37,993 bases of DNA. Origin: Candidatus Poribacteria bacterium. GTDB lineage: Bacteria > Poribacteria > WGA-4E > WGA-3G. The notes beneath the pieces were generated by a model. It made no database searches. It worked only from the letters and a program-made list of their open reading frames with translations, and was not told where the DNA came from. Position 1 is the stretch's first letter. Each line of letters begins with the position of its first letter. Where the stretch lies: positions 1 to 37,993 of the forward strand of contig JAJEDB010000099.1 in the NCBI GenBank assembly GCA_022821725.1. Reading direction: 5' to 3'. Both the position numbers and the translations under genes were made by a program. Shown here piece by piece: positions 7,859 to 15,793 of this stretch.

Positions 7859-8172
7859 TTCGGCATCCCTTTCAAAAAAAATAAAGTGGGGCAATCCTCG
7901 TGAATTCGGCTTCTATAAACACATTGAAGAAACACCCAAGCAAATAAACCCTACAGGACTAAAGCGTTTTTTTTACACATCTTAGCATACCACAGAAATC
8001 AGGGTATGTCAAAGGGTTTTTATCGATTTCCATCGGAAATTACGCCCAGGTGGGTTTTCCTTGACCTATTTAAGTTTTTTGGTGTATCATATTCTCATGA
8101 CTTAAAACGCGGGTCTCTTTTTGAGGTTCGCACGGTATGTTAATTTTGTTTTAGACCTGAGGAGGTTTACCT
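7859..8172. other. Divergent intergenic region, 314 bp
   Basis: It separates the minus-strand flavin reductase from the plus-strand LamG gene. It contains the LamG promoter at 8061-8090 and a T-tract at 7970-7977. No gene or repeat from the other families is seen. The reductase promoter could not be fixed. Confidence 0.5.
8061..8090 (+). promoter_or_regulatory. Sigma-70-type promoter of LamG gene 1
   Basis: TTGACC (8061-8066), an 18-nt spacer and TATCAT (8085-8090). The paralogous gene downstream has TTGACA-17-TATCAT at the equivalent place. 'GAGGAGG' lies just before the GTG start. Confidence 0.65.
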
Positions 8173-8964
8173 GTGCGTTTAATCTTGTATCTATTTGCCG
8201 TTGCCGTCCTAATGGTAGGCAGCGCGCTCACTACACACGCCGTAGTCCAAGACGATGGCTTAATCCTTTACTTCAGTTTCGATGATGCCAAAAATGGAAC
8301 AGTTATGGATGAAACAGGCGGCGGAAATGATGGGGCAATTGATGGAGCAGAGATTGCCACCGATCAAGTCGTCTACGGCAACGGATCGTTGTTATGCGAT
8401 GACGGTAATGACGGTGTATCGGTCGATTCTTTTCCAGCATTAGAGGAATATACAGACAATTCCTATCTCTTCTGGCTCAATTTCACCGATGTGAATTCCG
8501 GCGCATGGAATCAAATTATTGCAAAAAAAGCACCCGGTTCTGATCGTTCTCCCGGGATATGGACCTGTAACCGCGCCAGTTTGCATATCCACTACCGATT
8601 CAATCCCGGCAACCAAGGCACCCTCTGTGCAGGACCCGATGGCGAAGATGACGAATTCGCAGTCGGCGACTGGCATCACATCGCAGGCATCAAAGAGGGC
8701 GACAAGTTGAGGTTCTATGTCGATGGAGAAGAAGTCGTGGAACAGACTGTTCCGGCGAGCCACGCACAGGGTGCAGAAAAACTCTATATCGGTAAAACAG
8801 GGTATGCCTCGGCACTCTTTTATATTGATGACCTTTATGTCTACGATAGAGCCGTCAGTGCCGATGAGGTAGCAATTGTCATGGACGGTGGTCTTCTCAC
8901 GCCTGTGGAACCCCAAAACAAACTCGCTACCACGTGGGGACACCTGAAGACACGTCGTGATTAA
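8173..8964 (+). CDS. Secreted LamG-like (concanavalin A-like jellyroll) protein 1
   Basis: The 263-residue protein has an N-terminal signal peptide ('LILYLFAVAVLMVGSALTTHA', about 25 residues), then one LamG/concanavalin-A-like domain: 'LILYFSFDDAK', 'DETGGGNDG', 'DWHHIAGIKEGDKLRFYVDG' and 'LYIGKTGYASALFYIDDLYV'. Such domains bind carbohydrates or serve as adhesive modules outside the cell. The C terminus ends 'KLATTWGHLKTRRD', a short conserved tail shared with the next gene. The start is GTG 8173, preceded by GAGGAGG. A terminator hairpin follows at 8977. It is a close paralogue of the 9258 gene along its whole length. Ligand unknown. Confidence 0.85.
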   Translation: MRLILYLFAVAVLMVGSALTTHAVVQDDGLILYFSFDDAKNGTVMDETGGGNDGAIDGAEIATDQVVYGNGSLLCDDGNDGVSVDSFPALEEYTDNSYLFWLNFTDVNSGAWNQIIAKKAPGSDRSPGIWTCNRASLHIHYRFNPGNQGTLCAGPDGEDDEFAVGDWHHIAGIKEGDKLRFYVDGEEVVEQTVPASHAQGAEKLYIGKTGYASALFYIDDLYVYDRAVSADEVAIVMDGGLLTPVEPQNKLATTWGHLKTRRD

Positions 8965-8976
8965 TTTCACATCATA

Positions 8977-9017
8977 AAATGTGGGATGGCTCTCATGGCG
9001 TCCCACATTTATTTTTC
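8977..9017 (+). terminator. Rho-independent terminator of LamG gene 1
   Basis: A stem AAATGTGGGATG / CGTCCCACATTT (one G-T pair) is followed by ATTTATTTTT. It lies 12 bp after the stop codon. The second LamG gene has a homologous hairpin. Confidence 0.8.
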
Positions 9018-9113
9018 CATCTGTGCCCCTTTGTCCGCAAAGTCTTGCCTATTTCCCAGACCGAAGCCTGCCCTTCCATCGCTACAGCAGAATGCTCCAA
9101 CCGCAGAATTTTC

Positions 9114-9142
9114 TTGACATCTTTAACTATTTTCTTTATCAT
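9114..9142 (+). promoter_or_regulatory. Sigma-70-type promoter of LamG gene 2
   Basis: TTGACA (9114-9119), a 17-nt spacer and TATCAT (9137-9142). This is close to consensus and parallels the promoter at 8061-8090. Confidence 0.72.
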
Positions 9143-9257
9143 AATACCTACTGGGTTAAAACGCGGGTTTCTTATTCTTTCAGAGTAGGCTTAAAGCCAT
9201 GCGCTATAAGCAACTCGCACGGCACGTTAATTTCGCTTAGACATGAGGAGGTTACTC

Positions 9258-10049
9258 ATGCGTTTAGTTATGTATGTACTCGCCGTTGCCTTATTAATAA
9301 TAGGCAGCGCACTCACCACAGAGGCCGCAAACGTCCAAGATAAAGGTTTAATCCTTTACTTCAGTTTCGATGAAGCAAAAGGTGGGAAACTTGTAGATGG
9401 AACCGGGGGCGGAAATGATGGTGAAATCGTTGATGGGGGGAAGATTGACAAAGGTAAAGGAAAGTACAAAGGCGCGATGTTATTTGAAAAAGGCGTGGAC
9501 AGTGTGACAGTCGATTCCTTCAAAGAATTAGAAGATTATACGGACAATTCCTATCTCTTCTGGCTCAACTTTACGGATCCGAACTCCGGTGGCTGGGATC
9601 AAATTATTGCGAAAAAGGCTCCAGGCTCTGACCGTTCTCCCGGGATATGGACCTGTAACCGTGTACCGCTGCACATTCATTACCGGTTTAATCCCGGTAA
9701 CGCAGGCACGCACTGCGCCGGACCCGATGGAGAAAACGATACATTTGAGGAGAACGAATGGTATCACATCGCAGGTGTCAAAGAGAAGGCCGAGTTGAAG
9801 TTCTATGTCAATGGAGAAGAAGTTGTGAAAATCGCTGTTCCGAAGGATCACGCCCAAGGCGCAGAGAAACTTTACATCGGTAGAACCGGATATAACGCCG
9901 CGAAGTTCTGGATCGACGATCTCTACGTTTACGACAGAGCCGTTAGTGCTAAAGAGGTTACAGAAATTATGGACGGTAAACTACTTCCTGTTGAACCTGC
10001 GGACAAACTTGCCGCGACGTGGGGACAACTGAAGAAGCGTCGTGACTAA
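9258..10049 (+). CDS. Secreted LamG-like (concanavalin A-like jellyroll) protein 2
   Basis: The 263-residue protein has exactly the same length as its upstream paralogue. It has a signal peptide ('MRLVMYVLAVALLIIGSALT' and onward), a single LamG-like domain ('LILYFSFDEAK', 'GGGNDGEIVDGG', 'EWYHIAGVKEKAELKFYVNG', 'AKFWIDDLYVYDRAVS') and the tail 'KLAATWGQLKKRRD'. It shares long identical stretches with protein 1, such as 'NSYLFWLNFTD' and 'IIAKKAPGSDRSPGIWTCNR'. I use ATG 9258, because GAGGAGG (9245-9251) stands in front of it; an ATG at 9243 overlaps that ribosome binding site. It is probably extracellular or envelope-attached and carbohydrate-binding by fold; the ligand is unknown. Confidence 0.86.
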   Translation: MRLVMYVLAVALLIIGSALTTEAANVQDKGLILYFSFDEAKGGKLVDGTGGGNDGEIVDGGKIDKGKGKYKGAMLFEKGVDSVTVDSFKELEDYTDNSYLFWLNFTDPNSGGWDQIIAKKAPGSDRSPGIWTCNRVPLHIHYRFNPGNAGTHCAGPDGENDTFEENEWYHIAGVKEKAELKFYVNGEEVVKIAVPKDHAQGAEKLYIGRTGYNAAKFWIDDLYVYDRAVSAKEVTEIMDGKLLPVEPADKLAATWGQLKKRRD

Positions 10050-10067
10050 TTTCACACCCTGAAATGT

Positions 10068-10091
10068 TGGGACGGCTCCCGTGCCGTCCCA
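10068..10091 (+). terminator. Hairpin downstream of LamG gene 2
   Basis: The stem is perfect: TGGGACGGC-TCCCGT-GCCGTCCCA. It matches the terminator after LamG gene 1 in sequence and position but lacks a strong T-run ('TACCTACTCTCTC'), so termination may be weak and the TPR gene may be reached by read-through. Confidence 0.6.
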
Positions 10092-10145
10092 TACCTACTC
10101 TCTCATCGGCGTCCGTTTACACATCAATGCCGTCTACTCCCCGCA

Positions 10146-11468
10146 ATGAAAACCTTAATCACCCTCTTCGCTCTACTCATTTCGCTTTCATCCATACAAG
10201 GATGGTGTGATGCTGAACAGGAACTCAACGACAGACTTGAACGTGGGGTGCGCCACCTTGACGCGGAACGGTACGACCTGGCACTCGCCGAATTTCAAAG
10301 CATCCGAAAAGAATTTGCGACATCAGAGGGCATTGGGAGTCTCGCCGAATGCTATATCGGTATTGTTTATCAGGAACTCAACAGCTTAAGCGAGGCAGTG
10401 GCGGCATATCAGAGCGCTTTGGCACGAAAAGCACCGCAGGATGTGCATGGAACCGCACATCTTCATTTAGGCATCGTTTACAAGACCCAAGGCAAATTGA
10501 CGCATGCCGAAAACCATCTCAAACAAGCACTCGCCCTGCTCCCTGAAACCGCGGAAGGACACATCCATCTCGGTGATGTGTATGTGCTGCAACACCGGTT
10601 GAATGTCGCTGAAAACGCTTATCGTGAAGGCATCCGCTTAAATCCGGACCATACGGAGTCCTATTACGGATTGGGAAGGGTGTCAGAACTCCAGAATCGT
10701 CTGCAACAGGCAATGGCGTATTACGATGCCGCGCTCCTGCGAAATCAGTATCTATCGCAAGCACAGTATCGGCGCGCCCTCACCTATCGACGGCTCGGGA
10801 ACAGTGAACAAGCCGCGGCTGCCATGGCACAGTTTCGACACCTAAAAACTTACGAGGACGCCGTCCATGTGTATCGCGAGGCGCTCTATCTCAATCCGAA
10901 TCTGCCGGTGCTCTACATCAAATTGGGAGAACTTCACGAGACGTATAACAATTTAACGGCAGCTGTCCAGATTTACGAGATGGCTACACAGGCGCATCCA
11001 TCTTATGTGCCAGCGTATACGCATCTCGGCGAACTCTTTATCAAACAGCGAGTCTTTGAAAAAGCAGCGGCGGCGTATCAGAAATCTACGGAAATCGCAC
11101 CGGACGACCCCCAGACATGGTTGAAGTTAGGGGTCATCTATGTCAACCAACAGCAGTTTGAATCAGCGATTGCAGCGTTCAAGCAGGCAATCGTTGTAGA
11201 TAACACAGCAGCGGAAGCATATAACAACTTGGCGCGTCTGTATGCCGGACTCGGTAAAGACATACAGCAGGCAATTGACTTAGCAAAGCACGCTGTCTCC
11301 TTGGAACCGACCGCAAGATACTACGATACACTCGCATACGCCTACTACCGCAACACACAATATGCGGAAGCTTCGGAAGCGATTCATCGTGCCCTCGCGC
11401 TGGCACCAGATGTAGACGCATACAACAAACTCCTATTAAAAATTCAAGCGGCACAAAAGGAAAAATAG
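10146..11468 (+). CDS. TPR-repeat protein with signal peptide
   Basis: The 440-residue protein starts with a signal peptide ('MKTLITLFALLISLSSIQGW', cleavage probably after CDA-E). After this it is built almost entirely of 34-residue tetratricopeptide repeats, for instance 'AHLHLGIVYKTQGKLTHAEN', 'YYGLGRVSELQNRLQQAMAY', 'TWLKLGVIYVNQQQFESAIA' and 'AYNNLARLYAGLGKDIQQAI', about ten in all. TPR proteins act as protein-binding scaffolds; this one is probably periplasmic or envelope-associated. No strong ribosome binding site is seen before ATG 10146. Its stop (TAG) is directly followed by the ATG of the isomerase gene, which suggests translational coupling. The partner is unknown. Confidence 0.85.
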   Translation: MKTLITLFALLISLSSIQGWCDAEQELNDRLERGVRHLDAERYDLALAEFQSIRKEFATSEGIGSLAECYIGIVYQELNSLSEAVAAYQSALARKAPQDVHGTAHLHLGIVYKTQGKLTHAENHLKQALALLPETAEGHIHLGDVYVLQHRLNVAENAYREGIRLNPDHTESYYGLGRVSELQNRLQQAMAYYDAALLRNQYLSQAQYRRALTYRRLGNSEQAAAAMAQFRHLKTYEDAVHVYREALYLNPNLPVLYIKLGELHETYNNLTAAVQIYEMATQAHPSYVPAYTHLGELFIKQRVFEKAAAAYQKSTEIAPDDPQTWLKLGVIYVNQQQFESAIAAFKQAIVVDNTAAEAYNNLARLYAGLGKDIQQAIDLAKHAVSLEPTARYYDTLAYAYYRNTQYAEASEAIHRALALAPDVDAYNKLLLKIQAAQKEK

Positions 11469-12257
11469 ATGAAAAAGGGAATATGTATCGGCTCATTACC
11501 CGGTAACACAACGGAAGCACGGTTTAAACTCGCGAAGGAAGCCGGTTTTGACGGTGTTGAAATTAATACCCTCGTAAATGATGCCGAACGGCACGAGACA
11601 AAAGCGATCGCAATACACCATCAATTGGAAGTGTTCAGTGTAATGAATAGCAAACACTGGGCGTGTCCACTTTCCGATGCCGACGACGCGGTTCGGGCTG
11701 AATCGCGAGAAGGAATGCTTGACTCCATAGCCACCGCAACCGCTGTCGGGGCAGACACGGTGCTACTCGTTCCAGCTGTCGTCAATGAAGCGACCCCCTA
11801 TGAAGCGGCGTATGAACGTTCACAGGCAGAAATTCACAAATTGATGCCAGAGGCATCGGAAAAAGGCATCACAATCGCCATTGAAAATGTTTGGAATAAA
11901 TTTCTACTCAGTCCGATGGAATTTTCGCGGTATCTCGACGAATTTGAGGATGAAACCGTAACAGCCTATTTTGACGTGGGGAACATCGTGTTGTACGGGT
12001 ATCCACAGCACTGGATCCGATCTCTTGGGAATCGTATTTCTAAGGTACATATCAAGGGGTTCAATGCAAATGAGACCCGGTTCACCTATCTGATTGAAGA
12101 CTGCACAATCGATTGGAATGCCGTCATGGCAGCACTCGAAGATATCGGATATGACGACTACATGACCGCAGAACTCCCCGTTGACAGAGACAATCCAGAA
12201 GGCAGGGTGCATAGTATCAGCGATGATATGGACAGGATTATCGCTGGAAACGTTTAA
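11469..12257 (+). CDS. Sugar phosphate isomerase/epimerase (xylose isomerase-like TIM barrel)
   Basis: The 262-residue TIM-barrel protein belongs to the AP endonuclease 2 / xylose isomerase-like family. Putative divalent-metal ligands sit at the usual places: E139 ('IAIENVWNK'), D169 ('AYFDVGN'), H194 ('KVHIKGF') and E235 ('TAELPVD'). 'GFDGVEIN' near residue 27 is also typical. The pattern resembles hexulose-6-phosphate 3-epimerases (UlaE/SgbU), but the substrate cannot be assigned. The gene begins on the base after the TPR stop codon, so the two are probably translated as a coupled pair. The pairing with an envelope TPR protein is not explained by known function. Confidence 0.82.
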   Translation: MKKGICIGSLPGNTTEARFKLAKEAGFDGVEINTLVNDAERHETKAIAIHHQLEVFSVMNSKHWACPLSDADDAVRAESREGMLDSIATATAVGADTVLLVPAVVNEATPYEAAYERSQAEIHKLMPEASEKGITIAIENVWNKFLLSPMEFSRYLDEFEDETVTAYFDVGNIVLYGYPQHWIRSLGNRISKVHIKGFNANETRFTYLIEDCTIDWNAVMAALEDIGYDDYMTAELPVDRDNPEGRVHSISDDMDRIIAGNV

Positions 12258-12499
12258 CCCGAATCCCAAAAACGCTAACATAACCCAAGTTACTACTAAC
12301 AGATTTTTCGCACTCAAAAAAGGGTTTCTTAGTCTCTTTCCTCACCCCCGGGGAATGCCATAAGGCATTCATACCGTTGATTCAGGGGTGATATGTCTAT
12401 AGAAATATCGTATCTAAGCAACCGCACTCCAGCGGAGTGCTATGTTTATAGTAGGTAGCAATTTGCGTTAACATAATTGGAAAGTATTCTACCAAATAA
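12258..12499. other. Palindrome-rich spacer upstream of nagB
   Basis: Three stem-loops lie here: GAATGCC-ATAA-GGCATTC (about 12353-12370) nested inside an outer CACCCC...GGGGTG pair (12344-12391), and GCACTCC-AGC-GGAGTGC (12424-12440). 'ATGTCTATAG' and 'ATGTTTATAG' bracket the third. The set looks like clustered intergenic repeats, not a single regulatory element. No strong Shine-Dalgarno is present before nagB. Confidence 0.55.
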
Positions 12500-13303
12500 A
12501 TGGAAGTTATTATTCAACCGACTTATGCGCAGCTTGTGGCGGTTTCAGCGGAAATTATCCGCGGCGCGCTCCTAAAAAAGCCGAACCTCGTTTTGGGACT
12601 GGCTACCGGCAGCACACCCATTGGGCTTTATGAAGCCTTGGCACGGATGCACAAAACGGAGGGACTCGATTTCTCAGCCGTGACGACTTTTAACTTGGAT
12701 GAGTACGTCGGGATTCCACGGAGTCATCCGTATAGTTACCACACCTTCATGGAGACCCACTTTTTTAATGCCGTTAATATTCCCGCCGAGAATCGCCATA
12801 TCCCGCAGAGCACCGCTGTAGAACACGAGGAATTTTGTGAGCTGTATGAAGCCGCAATTGTCAACGCCGGTGGCATCGACATCCAAGTCCTCGGTATCGG
12901 AAAGGATGGGCATATCGGTTTCAATGAACCGAGTTCATCTCTCGGATCCCGGACTCGCATTAAGACTTTGACGCAGGGGACGCTCGAGGCAAACGCCCCG
13001 CATTTCGGAGGCACCGTGGACGCAGTCCCCAAAATGGCGATTACGATGGGGGTCGGCACAATCATGGAGGCAAAACAGTGTCTCCTACTGGCAAACGGCG
13101 AATCGAAAGCCGAGGCGATTGCTCACGCCGTGGAGGGACCTATCACAGCGGAAGTGCCAGCATCGGTGTTACAGATGCATCCCCGAACGGTGGTCATCAT
13201 TGACGAAGAAGCCGCTTCCCAATTGAAGCGCGTCGCGTATTATAAACAGGTGTATGCCAACAAGCAGAAACTCTTGTCCGGCGGATACTATGATAAATCC
13301 TAA
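12500..13303 (+). CDS. nagB: Glucosamine-6-phosphate deaminase
   Basis: The 267-residue protein has all NagB landmarks: the phosphate-binding 'LGLATGSTPIGLYEAL' (residues 32-46), 'FNLDEYVG' with catalytic D67, and 'GIGKDGHIGFNEP' with D136, H138 and E143, plus 'ITMGVGTIM' and 'LLLANGESKA'. The enzyme converts glucosamine 6-phosphate into fructose 6-phosphate and ammonia, the last step of amino-sugar catabolism. No nagA lies next to it. The stop codon TAA is contributed by the first bases of dispersed repeat copy 2 (starting 13297), so the repeat probably inserted at or near the original 3' end. Confidence 0.93.
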   Translation: MEVIIQPTYAQLVAVSAEIIRGALLKKPNLVLGLATGSTPIGLYEALARMHKTEGLDFSAVTTFNLDEYVGIPRSHPYSYHTFMETHFFNAVNIPAENRHIPQSTAVEHEEFCELYEAAIVNAGGIDIQVLGIGKDGHIGFNEPSSSLGSRTRIKTLTQGTLEANAPHFGGTVDAVPKMAITMGVGTIMEAKQCLLLANGESKAEAIAHAVEGPITAEVPASVLQMHPRTVVIIDEEAASQLKRVAYYKQVYANKQKLLSGGYYDKS

Positions 13304-13417
13304 AAATAAATAGACATCTTTGTAGCATAGGCTGTTGGTCTCCTGTGCCAGCGTGAGACGTACCCTCACAATTTACCCTCTGATACGAGTGTCCAAGTAA
13401 TTACGGGCTCTACCATA
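13297..13417 (+). repeat. Dispersed ~118-bp repeat, copy 2
   Basis: It begins ATCCTAAAAATAAATAGACA and ends GCTCTACCATA. It differs from copies 1 and 3 mainly by a 4-nt insertion in the central hairpin ('GGCTGTTGGTCTCCTGTG'). It overlaps the last codons and the stop of nagB. Confidence 0.85.
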
Positions 13418-13491
13418 AATTTCCGCTGCGTTAAATTGATGCGTTTGGATACGCCAGATAAGAGGACGTAAAATAGGCACTGGAACAATTC

Positions 13492-14934
13492 TTATTCGTC
13501 AGCAAGACCGTACTCTTTTGCTTTCCGTTGGATTGTTCGTCGGCTGACTTTGAGAATTTCAGCCGCTTTTGCCTTGTTATTGTCTACGGATTCGAGAGTC
13601 GCGCGCAGGACTTCTCGGTTAATCTCATCAAGCGACATACCGACTTCTACATTTAACCCTTGCCCGCCGTTGTTCACACCAACTTGCCAGACATCAGGAA
13701 CCGTAGGCGCTGGGGCACCCAGCCCGTGATTTGAAAACGCTGTTCCCGTGGCTTTGAGAATGCGTTCGGGCAGGTGAATCTGCTGGATTGTCGGTTCATT
13801 GGACATAACAACCATACCTTCAATACAGTTTTTCAATTCGCGCACATTTCCCGGCCAATCGTATTTCAGCAACGTTCTGACTGCCTCCGGTGCTATCGTT
13901 ATTGGAGACTTGCCGTTCTGTTGGCTAAACTCTTCAAGGAAATCTTTAACGAGCAACGGCACATCTTCAATGCGTTCCTGAAGTGTTGGAAGGTAGATAG
14001 GCACGACATTAAGCCGATCGTAGAGATCCGGGAGGAATTCTCGTTTGCTGGAGGCGGTTTCTAAATCGTGGTTCGTGGCACACACAACACGGACATCAAC
14101 CTGAATCGTCTTGTCACCACCGACCCGTTCAAATTCACGTTCTTCGAGAACACGCAAGAGGCGTGCTTGATTGGATAGACTCAGTTGTGAGACCTCGTCA
14201 AGGAATAGCGTGCCACCATGTGCAAGTTCAAAGCGTCCGAGGCGTTGATGATACGCCCCACTAAATGCCCCACGTTCGTGACCGAAGAGTTCAGATTCTG
14301 CGAGGTTTTCGTTTAACGTTGCACAATTGAAGGCAATAAGAGAACCCCGTCGTAAACTTCGATGATGGATCGCACGGGCAACCAATTCTTTGCCTGTCCC
14401 TCGCGCACCGTATATCATTACAGTGGCTTTTGTTGGGGCGATCTGCGTAATCATGTCGCGAATTTTCGTGATCTGAGGCGACTTGCCTGTCAGGCGGCGT
14501 AAGCCTTCTTTCTCATCTATTTGCGATTGTAATTGCCGATTTTCAAAAGCGAGGCGTTGGTTTTCCAGCGTCCGCTGCAGCAGTGCCGCCAGATGGACAG
14601 GATTAACCGGCTTCGGTAAAAAAAAGGTGTCTTTATATGCCAGCATCGCTTTGATACCAATATCGGTTTCCAGGATGTTAGGCTCCGTAATAAAAATTAC
14701 GCCGACATCAGGTTGATGCTGTGCCGCAGCCTCGAGCAGCGTCAACCCATCAATCCGTTCCGCTCTCAATTGGGCGATGAGAATATCTACGGTGAGGTGC
14801 TCAATATGATGAAACGCTTGATACATATTCCCTGTGACCACAAGACGCAACCCTTGACCCGCAAGTGTTTCACAAACAAGTTCGCGTTCCGTCCTGTCGG
14901 CATCGACAATAAGTACTGTTTTTTGCGTGTTCAT
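13492..14934 (-). CDS. Sigma-54-dependent transcriptional activator with degenerate receiver domain
   Basis: The 480-residue NtrC-like protein consists of a receiver domain (about 1-120), an AAA+ sigma-54 activation domain (about 148-385) and a Fis-type HTH at the C terminus ('NKAKAAEILKVSRRTIQRKA'). The AAA+ part carries 'GARGTGKE' (Walker A, 176-183), 'GAFSGA' (222-227, the sigma-54-contacting loop, normally GAFTGA) and 'LFLDEV' (Walker B). In the receiver, the phospho-acceptor Asp is replaced by Gln (Q55 in 'DILIAQLRAERIDG'), whereas T83 and K108 remain. Phosphorylation control is therefore unlikely. ATG 14934 was chosen over TTG 14961. The AAA+-HTH linker contains the palindrome at 13703. 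No partner kinase is adjacent. Confidence 0.88.
   Translation of the reverse strand: MNTQKTVLIVDADRTERELVCETLAGQGLRLVVTGNMYQAFHHIEHLTVDILIAQLRAERIDGLTLLEAAAQHQPDVGVIFITEPNILETDIGIKAMLAYKDTFFLPKPVNPVHLAALLQRTLENQRLAFENRQLQSQIDEKEGLRRLTGKSPQITKIRDMITQIAPTKATVMIYGARGTGKELVARAIHHRSLRRGSLIAFNCATLNENLAESELFGHERGAFSGAYHQRLGRFELAHGGTLFLDEVSQLSLSNQARLLRVLEEREFERVGGDKTIQVDVRVVCATNHDLETASSKREFLPDLYDRLNVVPIYLPTLQERIEDVPLLVKDFLEEFSQQNGKSPITIAPEAVRTLLKYDWPGNVRELKNCIEGMVVMSNEPTIQQIHLPERILKATGTAFSNHGLGAPAPTVPDVWQVGVNNGGQGLNVEVGMSLDEINREVLRATLESVDNNKAKAAEILKVSRRTIQRKAKEYGLADE
13703..13727. repeat. Palindromic element inside the sigma-54 activator gene, copy 2
   Basis: GTAGGCGCTGGG-GCA-CCCAGCCCG aligns with 3168-3194 at 22 of 27 positions. 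One T-A pair of the stem is C-G here (a compensatory change), while two other pairs are disrupted. It encodes roughly residues 403-411 ('LGAPAP' region) of the linker. Confidence 0.55.
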
Positions 14935-15087
14935 AGAAAATATTCCCAATTTTCCACTCAAGGTATTTTCATTAAAAAAATATTTGTTTAAAATTTTGAA
15001 TTCAGGTAAACTGTTAAAATCATAGTATACGATGGAATTATACGATTTGATACGAAGAATTTTATTTCTACTTCTCCGGAGGAATGA

Positions 15088-15735
15088 ATGGACAAAAAGC
15101 TCAGCTCACTGTATAGACTCGGTGGGCTTACTGGCGGCTTGAGCGGCTTTCTCATGCTCGCATCAAGTATTTGGTTTATTTTCGGTTTATCAACTATTTC
15201 TTCACTCCCATCAACGGAACAGTTTGAACGCATAGGAGGAATCGGGGTTTATCACGGAATCGGGGTCGTTTCAATCGTTTTACTGGTGCCAACGCTCTTA
15301 GCGGGGTATGGTTTACTTTCTTCAGACGCTGGTTCACGAAGTACGCTCGGAGCAAGCTTCGCTATCCCTTGGCTTGCCATAGAATTGATAGCCCACTGTT
15401 CACAAACGGCTCCACTAAACTCCCTATCCGAACTTGCCAGCGAATCAGCGACCGCTGCAATTAGCACGTCACTCTACGCATTGTGGGCAGAATGGGGCGA
15501 AGCCCTCTTTATGACAGGGGCGTTCCTCTGTGCACTGCTTGCAATTTGTTACGGGTCCGCACTCCATTCCTGGGGAAATCCGGTTGCAGGGTATCTGTTC
15601 TTTGCGTCAATGATCGCCTTTCCAGTGGGTATTCTTTTAGGACAGGGGATACAACTCCATGTGCTTGTCCGAGGCATTGCATTCCTATTCTTTGGAGGCG
15701 TTTTGATACAAGCACCACATGAAGACGAGATATAG
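15088..15735 (+). CDS. Multi-pass membrane protein, unknown function
   Basis: The 215-residue hydrophobic protein has about six predicted membrane segments, such as 'GFLMLASSIWFIFGL', 'VVSIVLLVPTLLAGYGLL', 'ALFMTGAFLCALLAICYG', 'VAGYLFFASMIAFPVGILLG' and 'VLVRGIAFLFFGGVLI'. It lacks recognisable catalytic motifs; the layout recalls DUF4386-type integral membrane proteins, but I cannot assign it. ATG 15088 is preceded by GGAGGA with short spacing; an overlapping ATG at 15084 is out of frame. It is divergent from the sigma-54 activator, so the 150-bp spacer may hold promoters for both. Confidence 0.7.
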   Translation: MDKKLSSLYRLGGLTGGLSGFLMLASSIWFIFGLSTISSLPSTEQFERIGGIGVYHGIGVVSIVLLVPTLLAGYGLLSSDAGSRSTLGASFAIPWLAIELIAHCSQTAPLNSLSELASESATAAISTSLYALWAEWGEALFMTGAFLCALLAICYGSALHSWGNPVAGYLFFASMIAFPVGILLGQGIQLHVLVRGIAFLFFGGVLIQAPHEDEI

Positions 15736-15768
15736 TGGACAACAGAATAAAAGCAACCGCCAGGGTCC

Positions 15769-15791
15769 AGTAAGATTTTAATAAAACCTTA
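15769..15791. terminator. Bidirectional terminator-like hairpin between convergent genes
   Basis: GTAAGATTTTA-A-TAAAACCTTAC forms an 11-bp stem with one A-C mismatch and T/A-rich arms. It lies between the 3' end of the membrane protein gene (15735) and the 3' end of the acidic protein gene (15794). Confidence 0.5.
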
Positions 15792-15793
15792 CC

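Noticed and set aside
12463..12490. Possible nagB promoter TTGCGT-16-TATTCT
   Set aside because: It would place the transcription start almost on the ATG, and the match is weak.
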